NCBI GenBank assembly: GCA_037134755.1
Contig: JBAXLO010000259.1
Span: 1-5,791 of the forward strand
Length of the DNA stretch: 5,791 nt
Origin: JBAXLO01 sp037134755
GTDB lineage: Bacteria; Bacteroidota; Bacteroidia; Bacteroidales; JACABE01
Reading direction: 5' to 3'
The notes under the pieces were generated by a model. The model was given only the letters and a program-made list of their open reading frames with translations, did no database searches and was not told the DNA's origin. A program made the position numbers and the translations under genes. This document shows positions 1 to 5,791 of the stretch, one piece after another. Positions within the stretch are counted from its first letter, which is position 1, and the number at the start of each line of letters is the position of its first letter.

Positions 1-35
1 TATACAAATCCGTTGTTTTCTTTTGTATAAACGGA
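1..35. repeat. Interleaved inverted repeats at left edge
   Basis: Two perfect inverted repeats overlap in A-B-A'-B' order. TATACAAA (1-8) pairs with TTTGTATA (22-29), and TCCGTT (9-14) pairs with AACGGA (30-35). The two stems cannot form together as a simple hairpin. The right half (22-35) reads TCCGTTTATACAAA on the minus strand, the same two blocks in swapped order. One explanation is that the window edge cuts a longer hairpin whose left arm includes a further TCCGTT just upstream; that would give a 14-bp stem, perhaps the terminator of a preceding gene. This is inference. No T-run follows on the + strand. Confidence 0.4.
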
Positions 36-94
36 ACTATTTAAGCAATTTAAATATTACATACCAATATTCAAAAATCTATTTAGACTCTTTT

Positions 95-123
95 AAAATA
101 AAAAGCCATTCCCGTAAGGGGAA
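95..123 (-). terminator. Possible weak minus-strand terminator hairpin
   Basis: TTCCC (109-113) and GGGAA (119-123) form a 5-bp stem around a GTAAG loop. This is a rare GC-rich spot in the AT-rich leader. Read on the minus strand, the stem is followed after about four bases by TTTTTATTTT (complement of 95-104), the layout of an intrinsic terminator for a gene arriving from the right. No such gene exists here, since all genes point right. The + strand has no good T-run after the stem. It may instead be a remnant or a chance hairpin. Confidence 0.2.
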
Positions 124-163
124 AATACTCTTTATCATCTTACATATAATGTATTTAAGTTTT

Positions 164-203
164 TTCTAATCTCTTTCTAATGCAAATCTAACCCCGTTTT
201 AAT
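164..203 (+). promoter_or_regulatory. Tandem 11-bp direct repeats, likely response-regulator site
   Basis: Heptamers TTCTAAT (164-170), TTCTAAT (175-181), ATCTAAC (186-192) and TTTTAAT (197-203) start exactly 11 bp apart, so each lies on the same face of the helix with a 4-bp spacer. The first three share a CTAA core. A degenerate fifth copy, ATTTAAG, sits one period upstream at 153-159. Heptamer direct repeats with 4-bp spacers are the classic binding layout of OmpR/PhoB-family response regulators, the class that includes CzcR and CusR. The array ends at the promoter's poor -33 region, which fits an activator. The repeat is seen directly; the regulator is inferred and is not encoded in this window. 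Confidence 0.5.
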
Positions 204-232
204 TTTACCTGCCATTTCTAGTAGTACTTTTG
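203..232 (+). promoter_or_regulatory. Bacteroidota-type promoter for the efflux operon
   Basis: TACTTTTG at 225-232 matches the Bacteroidota -7 consensus TAnnTTTG exactly. About 18 bp upstream lies only a T-rich stretch (TTTT, 203-206) in place of a good TTTG/TTG -33 box. Transcription would start near 237-240 and leave a leader of roughly 22-25 nt before the first ATG. A strong -7 with a weak -33 next to tandem repeats suggests a promoter that needs an activator. No other TAnnTTTG on the + strand of the leader competes with it. Confidence 0.5.
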
Positions 233-261
233 TAGCCTGAATTATAATAGTATTTAAGCTT

Positions 262-1557
262 ATGTTTTTGATAAAAAGAAATCAGTTTTTGGTGTTGATA
301 TTAATGCTTTATTCTTTTCAGGGTTTTAATCAGGAACTTTTTAAAGATACTGTTAGAATATCTTTGAAGGATGCTGAAAATGTATTCCTAAAGAAGAATT
401 TAACGCTACTTGCCGAGAAATATAATATAGATGCAGCCAAAGCACAGATAATTCAGAATCGTGTTTGGGATAACCCTACTTTTAGCATAAATCAGAATGC
501 TGTAAATACAGAATATCAAACTAATGGAGGGAAACATTATTTTGATATGACCAATACAGGAGAAACTAGTGCTCAGATTCAACAGCTGTTTTTGATTGCC
601 GGAAAAAGGAATAAAAAGGTTCAAATATCACAATTATCTGCTCAAAAAGAAGAATATAATTATTATGATATGCTGCGGACACTTAAATATACTTTGCGTT
701 CGGATTATTATACTATTTATTACCTGCAACAAACCTTAAATGTGTATAAAAAAGAGATAACTTCTTTTACAAAACTTATTAATGTGTTTGAAGCACAGTC
801 TGAGAAAGGATATGTCTCAAAAAAGGAAGTCCTCAGACTAAAAGCAACATTGTTTACATTAGAGAACGAAAAACTGGGATATATTACTCAATTGCAAAAC
901 AATCTTGCTGATTTTAATGTATTATTACAAACTACAAATACTTTCTACATTACTATGCCTGAGGATTTGACGAAAAACTTTTCATCGGCTTCTTCGTTAA
1001 ATCTTCAGGCTTTACTAGACACTGCTTTGCTTAATCGTACCGATTTATTGATGGCACAATCTGATATTGATATTAATGAAATGAATTATAAGTATCAAAA
1101 GTCGTTGGCAGTCCCTGATTTAACATTGTCTGCAGGATGGGACCGCAATGGAAGTTTTATTCATAATTATAATTATATAGGCTTGCAATTCGACTTGCCT
1201 TTCTTTAACAGAAATCAAGGTAATATTAAAACAGCAAAATATACTATAGAAAGCTCAAAATTAAAGGTTCAAAGTGTAAAAGACAGAGTGAAAGCAGATG
1301 TAATTCAAGCATATTCCATAGCCTTAGAAAATGATGCTCTTTATAAGAAATTTGATGCAAAATTTGCTTACGATATGGAACAATTATCTGAAGAAATGCT
1401 TAAAAATTTCGAGAAAAAGAATATAAGCATGCTTGAATTCCTGGATTTTTATGATGCGTATAAACAAAATCTTATTCAATATAATAATCTTCAAAACAAC
1501 AGGCTTAATGCCTTTGAAAATCTAAATTTTACAACAGGAAAAGATATCTTAAACTAA
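262..1557 (+). CDS. czcC: TolC-family outer-membrane channel of metal efflux pump (CzcC-like)
   Basis: This is the outer-membrane exit duct of the tripartite pump. As a trimer it would form a beta-barrel with a long periplasmic alpha-helical tunnel that docks to the adaptor encoded next. The 431 residues fit the family's usual 400-450. Residues 1-24 form a Sec-type signal peptide (KR at 5-6, then a hydrophobic run at 9-19) with no lipobox cysteine, so unlike many CzcC/CusC proteins it does not look like a lipoprotein; the cleavage site is unclear. Two TolC/OEP repeats follow (about 35-225 and 250-425). Recognisable family motifs are LFLIAGKRNKKV (109-120) and DLPFFNRNQG (311-320), the latter typical of CzcC-like proteins. 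The ATG at 262 has no clear Shine-Dalgarno sequence, as is usual in Bacteroidota, and it lies just downstream of the promoter. It is the first gene of the operon. Metal specificity cannot be read from this subunit. Confidence 0.94.
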   Translation: MFLIKRNQFLVLILMLYSFQGFNQELFKDTVRISLKDAENVFLKKNLTLLAEKYNIDAAKAQIIQNRVWDNPTFSINQNAVNTEYQTNGGKHYFDMTNTGETSAQIQQLFLIAGKRNKKVQISQLSAQKEEYNYYDMLRTLKYTLRSDYYTIYYLQQTLNVYKKEITSFTKLINVFEAQSEKGYVSKKEVLRLKATLFTLENEKLGYITQLQNNLADFNVLLQTTNTFYITMPEDLTKNFSSASSLNLQALLDTALLNRTDLLMAQSDIDINEMNYKYQKSLAVPDLTLSAGWDRNGSFIHNYNYIGLQFDLPFFNRNQGNIKTAKYTIESSKLKVQSVKDRVKADVIQAYSIALENDALYKKFDAKFAYDMEQLSEEMLKNFEKKNISMLEFLDFYDAYKQNLIQYNNLQNNRLNAFENLNFTTGKDILN

Positions 1558-1563
1558 TTAACA

Positions 1564-2670
1564 ATGACAAGGAATTTATTTAAATTAATAACAGCTTTTT
1601 TATTTTTTGGAGCTCTGATAAGCTGTACTTCTAAAAAAGAAAATGAGATAGATAAGGCTATGAAAGATAAATTTGTAGTCGCCGACAGTTTGATGCAAAA
1701 TATGACGATTGACACTGTAAATCTTATGCATATTTATAATGAATATCACTTTACAGGAACAATTACTTACGATCAGGATAAGGTTGTAAAAATTTTCCCA
1801 CTTGTAAGTGGTTTGGTTACTGAAGTTAAGGTTTCGCTTGGCGATTTGGTTAAAAAAGACCAGGTAATTGCAGTTGTAAGGAGTAGTGAGATGGCAGGCG
1901 TACAAAATGACTTAGTTACGGCTCAATCTAACCTTGCTGTTTCAGAAAAGAATCTGGCAGCAACTACAGATATGTATAAAAGTGGAATAACTTCAGAAAA
2001 GGACTTTATTACTGCTCAAAAAGAACATGATAAAGCTAAATCAGAGTTGAATAGGATACAAACTGTAAAATCTATATATGGCAATGGCAAACAATCAGAT
2101 TATATTATAAAATCCCCAATTTCAGGCTTTGTTGTCGAAAAACTTATAAATCCTAACATGCAAATACGCCCCGACAATGGTAATAATCTGTTCACTATAT
2201 CAGATTTGAAGAAAGTGTGGGTTGTGGCAAAAATATATGAGAGTGATATAGCTAAAATTAAACCAGATATGGAAGTTAAGATAAATACGCTTGCATATCC
2301 CGACAAGGAATTTACAGGAAAGATTGACAAGATATTTAATGTGCTTGACCCTGACAGTAAGACAATGACAGTGAAAATTAAGCTTGATAATCCTGATTAT
2401 ACTCTTAAACCGGAGATGTTTGCTAATGTTAAGATAATTTATAATACCAGTAATGAAAAACTTCCGGTCGTTAATTCAAAATCTATAGTTTTTAATGATA
2501 AAAAGTATTATGTTATGGTTCTTACCAATAAAAAAGATTTTGAAGTAAGAGAGGTTAAAATAGGCGAAACAGTTGGCAATAAAACATACATATTAAGCGG
2601 ATTAAAACCTGGAGAAAGGGTTTCTGCTAAATATTCTTTACTACTTTACAATGCTTTAACTTCAGAATAA
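1564..2670 (+). CDS. czcB: RND efflux periplasmic adaptor lipoprotein (CzcB/CusB-like)
   Basis: This membrane-fusion protein links the inner-membrane RND pump to the outer-membrane channel. It starts 6 bp after the channel gene, so translational coupling is likely. Residues 1-20 are a lipoprotein signal ending in the lipobox L-I-S-C, with Cys21 as the lipidated residue. Next come two lipoyl half-motifs, around P79-V105 (PLVSGLV, then GDLVKKDQVIAVV) and around 180-200 (IIKSPISGFVVEKL), which pack together. They flank an alpha-helical hairpin at about 108-170. A beta-barrel follows at about 215-292, including DPDSKTMTVKIKLDNP (262-277) and LKPEMFANV. A membrane-proximal domain runs to the end. 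The 368 residues are normal for Bacteroidota CzcB-like adaptors. There is no His-rich segment, but Met33, Met44, Met47, Met55 and His56 cluster in the N-terminal stretch. That is loosely like the metal-binding N-terminus of CusB, though such residues are not rare in Bacteroidota homologues. Confidence 0.94.
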   Translation: MTRNLFKLITAFLFFGALISCTSKKENEIDKAMKDKFVVADSLMQNMTIDTVNLMHIYNEYHFTGTITYDQDKVVKIFPLVSGLVTEVKVSLGDLVKKDQVIAVVRSSEMAGVQNDLVTAQSNLAVSEKNLAATTDMYKSGITSEKDFITAQKEHDKAKSELNRIQTVKSIYGNGKQSDYIIKSPISGFVVEKLINPNMQIRPDNGNNLFTISDLKKVWVVAKIYESDIAKIKPDMEVKINTLAYPDKEFTGKIDKIFNVLDPDSKTMTVKIKLDNPDYTLKPEMFANVKIIYNTSNEKLPVVNSKSIVFNDKKYYVMVLTNKKDFEVREVKIGETVGNKTYILSGLKPGERVSAKYSLLLYNALTSE

Positions 2671-2711
2671 GATTTATTATTTAAATCAAAAATAATATAA
2701 AGACATAGTAC
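2671..2711 (+). other. AT-rich spacer with two alternative hairpins before the pump gene
   Basis: This 41-bp gap is the only real intergenic space inside the operon. GATTTA (2671-2676) can pair with TAAATC (2682-2687). Alternatively TATTATTT (2675-2682) can pair with AAATAATA (2690-2697). The two stems share bases and exclude each other. Both are made almost wholly of A and T, so they are weak and may be chance. Neither is followed by a T-run, so neither looks like a terminator. A faint AAAG (2699-2702) lies 9 bases before the pump ATG and may serve as a weak ribosome-binding site. Confidence 0.3.
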
Positions 2712-5700
2712 ATGAACAAACTAATTGGAAACATAATAGCCTTCTCTTTACGAAATAAATTCTTTATTTTCTTTTGTACGATTGTTGTTATTATAACTGG
2801 TATTTATTCATTTAAGAATACGGCTGTTGACGCTTTTCCTGACGTTACAAATACCAAAATTATAATCATAACACAATGGCCGGGCAGAAGTGCTGAAGAA
2901 ATTGAGAAATTTGTTACGATTCCTATCGAAATAGCGATGAATCCGGTTCAAAAGAAGACTGATATAAGGTCAACTACCTTATTTGGGCTTTCTGTTGTAA
3001 CTGTTTTATTTGATGATGATGTTGAAGATGCTTTTGCACGACAACAAGTCAATAATATGCTTAAAGATGCTGATTTACCTGAAGGCACTTCTCCGGATGT
3101 ACAACCACCTTACGGTCCTACCGGTGAGATTTATAGATATACTTTAAAGAGTTCAAAGCACAGTGTTCGGGAGCTGAAAACGATTCAGGACTGGGTAGTT
3201 GACAGAAATATAAGAAGTGTTCCTGGAGTTGCTGATCTTGTTAGCTTTGGTGGCGAAGTTAAGACCTTTGAGGTGAGTACTAATCCAAATCAGTTGATAA
3301 ATTATAATATTACACCTTTAGATCTTTATGAGGCTATATCAAAGAGTAATGTAAACGTTGGTGGGGATGTTATTACAAAAAATTCTCAGGCTTATGTGGT
3401 GAGAGGTATAGGTTTGATAGATAATATAGAAGAAATAGAGAATATTGTTATTAAAAAAATAAATGGCACCCCGATATTAGTAAGAAATGTTGCTGATGTT
3501 CATGAATCTGCTTTACCAAGGCTTGGTCAGGTTGGCAGAATGGGCGATAACGATGTTGTGGAAGGTATTGTGGTGATGCGTAAAGGCGAGAATCCAAGTG
3601 AGGTTATAAAGAATCTTAAAGTTAAAATTGAAGAACTTAATACTAAAATTTTACCGGAAGGTGTAAAAATAGATACTTTTTATGACCGCGAAAACCTTGT
3701 GAATTTTGCAGTTAATACAGTTACCCATAATTTAATTGAAGGGATACTTTTAGTTACATTTATAGTCCTTATTTTCATGGCAGATTGGAGGACAACAATT
3801 GCAGTATCAATAGTTATTCCTTTAGCTTTGTTGTTTGCTTTTATATGTTTAAGAGCAAGAGGAATGTCGGCAAATTTGCTTTCGATGGGAGCAATTGACT
3901 TCGGAATTATAATAGATGGAGCAGTTGTGATGGTTGAAGGAATATTTGTAGTGCTGGATCGTAAAGCTCACAAGCTTGGGATGGATGGGTTTAATAAGAT
4001 GTCAAAGTTGGGATTGATTAAGCATACTTCTAAAGAAATGGGGAAAGCAATATTCTTTTCTAAACTTATAATTATAACAGCTTTAGTTCCTATCTTTGCT
4101 TTTCAGAAAGTGGAGGGCAAAATGTTTTCACCACTTGCATTTACTTTAGGATTTGCTTTGTTGGGAGCTTTGATATTTACATTAACTTTAGTGCCTGTTC
4201 TAAGTAGTATTTTGTTGAAGAAAAATGTAAAAGAAAAAAAGAATTTCTTTGTAAGTTTTATTACAACTCGAACTATGAATATTTTTAATGCATTATATCG
4301 TGTTAAAAATCTAAGTCTTACAATAGGATTAATAATTGTTATCATAGGATTCTTTTGCTTTAAATTTTTAGGTACTGAATTCCTTCCCGAACTAAATGAA
4401 GGCTCAATATATATAAGAGCAACGCTTCCGCAGAGTGTTTCTTTAGAGGAATCTGTAAAACTTTCTAATCAGTTAAGAAATAAAATAAGATCTTTTCCGG
4501 AAGTTAAACAAGTATTATCTCAGGCAGGCAGACCGAATGATGGAACTGATGCAACAGGTTTTTATAATATAGAATTTCAAGTTGACATTTATCCACAAAA
4601 AGAATGGAAATCAAAGAGAACAAAGGAGGAACTTATTGAAGAGATGAATACTTCTTTGCAAGAATATCCCGGTATTGATTTTAATTTTTCGCAACCTATT
4701 ATGGATAATGTTGAAGAAGCTGTTTCGGGGGTAAAAGGTTCTTTAGTTGTTAAGATTACAGGAAATGATCTCGCTTTAACCGAAAAGAAAGCTACTGAAG
4801 TTTATAAAGTTTTAAAGACTGTAAATGGTGTCGAAGATTTAGGCGTATTTAAAAACATTGGACAACCAGAACTTCAAATTGAACTAGATGAAAAGAGATG
4901 TGCGCTTTATGGGGTTGCAAAAGCAGATGCTCAAGCAGTAATTGAGATGGCAATAGGCGGTAAATCGGCTTCTAAATTATATGAAGGCGAAAAGAAGTTT
5001 GATATCATAGTTCGTTATCAACCAAACTTTAGGAAGTCAGAAAAAGAGATTGGCGAATTAATGGTTCCAACAATGCAGGGCAAACAAATCCCTGTAAAGG
5101 AAATTGCTGACATTAGGCTAATTACCGGGCCACTTATTGTTTACAGAGATAATCATCAGAGATATGCTGCTGTTAAATTTTCGATTAGAGGCAGAGATAT
5201 GGGCAGTACAATCGCAGAAGCTCAGAAAAAAGTAGATGCAAAGATTAATTTGCCAAAAGGCTACGAAATTAAATGGCTTGGCGACTTCGAAAACCAACAA
5301 CGTGCATCAAATCGTCTGGCACAGGTAGTTCCTTTAAGTTTATTGTTGATCTTTTTAATACTTTTTGTCCTATTTGGCAATGTTCGTGACGCAGGACTTG
5401 TTTTGGTGAATGTTCCCTTTGCAATTATCGGGGGCATAGCTGCATTGCTCATCACTCACACTAACTTTAGTATCTCTGCCGGAATTGGTTTCATTGCGTT
5501 GTTTGGGATTTGTATTCAGAATGGGGTGATACTGATAAGTGTATTTAAAAATAATATTCATCATAAAAAGCTATCATTGCAAGCATCTATAAAAGAAGGA
5601 GTGTTATCAAGGATACGCCCGGTAATTATGACTGCCATGATGGCTGCCATTGGGTTAATTCCCGCAGCTACTTCTAAAGGAATTGGTTCGGAAGCCCAAA

Positions 5701-5791
5701 GACCTCTTGCCATTGTAGTTATTGGTGGTTTAATTACTGCAACCATCCTTACTTTATTTATTTTTCCTTTATTTGTCGAAAAAATATATTC
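2712..5791 (+). CDS. czcA: HME-RND heavy-metal efflux pump, CzcA/CusA family (3' end outside window)
   Basis: This is the proton-driven inner-membrane pump of the complex. The frame is open for 1026 codons with no stop, against a usual 1020-1050 residues, so probably only a short tail is missing. An in-frame TAG at 2706-2708 makes the ATG at 2712 the first possible start. TM1 lies at about 17-34. The first periplasmic porter region (about 35-335) includes FDDDVEDAFARQQV (100-113), PYGPTGEIYRY (133-143) and PGVADLVSFGGEVK (171-184). TM2-6 lie at about 343-495, TM7 at about 534-553, a second periplasmic region at about 554-870, and TM8-12 at about 872-1020. TM4 carries DFGIIIDGAVVMVE with Asp396, Asp402 and Glu409, matching the proton-relay residues D402, D408 and E415 of CzcA. 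This D/D/E set is typical of divalent-cation pumps; the first Asp is absent in Cu/Ag-type CusA. Glu669 in PIMDNVEEAVSG falls where CusA has a metal-binding Met. Zn, Co, Cd or Ni is therefore the likeliest substrate, but the metal is not proven. Confidence 0.96.
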   Translation, partial: MNKLIGNIIAFSLRNKFFIFFCTIVVIITGIYSFKNTAVDAFPDVTNTKIIIITQWPGRSAEEIEKFVTIPIEIAMNPVQKKTDIRSTTLFGLSVVTVLFDDDVEDAFARQQVNNMLKDADLPEGTSPDVQPPYGPTGEIYRYTLKSSKHSVRELKTIQDWVVDRNIRSVPGVADLVSFGGEVKTFEVSTNPNQLINYNITPLDLYEAISKSNVNVGGDVITKNSQAYVVRGIGLIDNIEEIENIVIKKINGTPILVRNVADVHESALPRLGQVGRMGDNDVVEGIVVMRKGENPSEVIKNLKVKIEELNTKILPEGVKIDTFYDRENLVNFAVNTVTHNLIEGILLVTFIVLIFMADWRTTIAVSIVIPLALLFAFICLRARGMSANLLSMGAIDFGIIIDGAVVMVEGIFVVLDRKAHKLGMDGFNKMSKLGLIKHTSKEMGKAIFFSKLIIITALVPIFAFQKVEGKMFSPLAFTLGFALLGALIFTLTLVPVLSSILLKKNVKEKKNFFVSFITTRTMNIFNALYRVKNLSLTIGLIIVIIGFFCFKFLGTEFLPELNEGSIYIRATLPQSVSLEESVKLSNQLRNKIRSFPEVKQVLSQAGRPNDGTDATGFYNIEFQVDIYPQKEWKSKRTKEELIEEMNTSLQEYPGIDFNFSQPIMDNVEEAVSGVKGSLVVKITGNDLALTEKKATEVYKVLKTVNGVEDLGVFKNIGQPELQIELDEKRCALYGVAKADAQAVIEMAIGGKSASKLYEGEKKFDIIVRYQPNFRKSEKEIGELMVPTMQGKQIPVKEIADIRLITGPLIVYRDNHQRYAAVKFSIRGRDMGSTIAEAQKKVDAKINLPKGYEIKWLGDFENQQRASNRLAQVVPLSLLLIFLILFVLFGNVRDAGLVLVNVPFAIIGGIAALLITHTNFSISAGIGFIALFGICIQNGVILISVFKNNIHHKKLSLQASIKEGVLSRIRPVIMTAMMAAIGLIPAATSKGIGSEAQRPLAIVVIGGLITATILTLFIFPLFVEKIY

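Noticed and set aside
2..169. Open stretch of about 55 codons on the + strand running in from the left edge
   Set aside because: Its translation is low-complexity, rich in Ile, Leu, Lys and Tyr, and shows no family motif. It runs through both hairpins and into the regulatory repeats. It looks like AT-rich intergenic sequence open by chance.
183..190. Minus-strand TAnnTTTG match (TAGATTTG), a possible divergent promoter
   Set aside because: There is no TTG/TTTG at the right distance upstream on the minus strand and no minus-strand gene in the leader. The match lies inside the third direct repeat and is probably incidental.
255..262. Perfect 8-bp palindrome TAAGCTTA touching the first start codon
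   Set aside because: Short palindromes are common in sequence this AT-rich, as ATTATAAT at 241-248 shows. It is too short and too weak to call an operator or an RNA structure.
1600..1905. Antisense open frame of about 100 codons over the adaptor gene
   Set aside because: It lies wholly inside a well-supported gene on the other strand, has no recognisable motif or start context, and looks like a by-product of the adaptor's codon use. The same applies to shorter antisense frames at 406-624, 2100-2330, 4103-4345 and 5118-5746.
2712..5791. Possible frameshift or internal stop in the pump gene
   Set aside because: I followed the frame from the ATG at 2712 to the edge. Motifs from TM1 to TM12 all fall in the same frame with no stop, so the gene is intact as far as the window goes.
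1..5791. Insertion sequence, CRISPR array, tRNA or a novel defence or mobile system
   Set aside because: No transposase, spaced identical repeats, cloverleaf sequence or unfamiliar gene is present. Coding sequence of one known efflux operon fills almost all of the window after base 261.

Overview
The window holds one operon of three genes on the + strand. It encodes a tripartite heavy-metal efflux pump of the HME-RND (CzcCBA/CusCBA) type, in the order outer-membrane channel, periplasmic adaptor, inner-membrane pump. The DNA is strongly AT-rich. The start sites lack a clear Shine-Dalgarno sequence, the adaptor is a lipoprotein, and the leader carries a TAnnTTTG -7 box. Together with the Bacteroidota flavour of the proteins, this suggests a member of the Bacteroidota. 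Genus or family cannot be fixed from this window.

Layout: bases 1-261 are a non-coding leader. From left to right it contains a pair of interleaved inverted repeats at the very edge (1-35), a small GC-rich hairpin (109-123), an array of TTCTAAT-like heptamers repeated every 11 bp (164-203, perhaps from 153), and a Bacteroidota-type promoter (203-232). Three genes follow: the TolC-family channel (262-1557), the adaptor lipoprotein after 6 bp (1564-2670), and the RND pump after 41 bp (2712 to the right edge). The pump is open for 1026 codons with no stop in the window. It already contains all 12 expected membrane segments, so little is missing unless it carries a C-terminal fusion.

How they work together: the RND trimer takes up metal ions from the periplasm or membrane face and is driven by protons. 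The adaptor bridges it to the outer-membrane channel, and metal is expelled from the cell. The pump keeps the D/D/E proton-relay motif typical of divalent-cation (Zn/Co/Cd/Ni) members and lacks the methionine expected in Cu/Ag pumps, so a divalent substrate is the better guess. No regulator gene is in the window, but the 11-bp tandem repeats just upstream of the promoter look like a binding site for an OmpR/PhoB-family response regulator.

The genes are ordinary members of known families. I see no new system here. The regulatory leader is the part most worth a second look.
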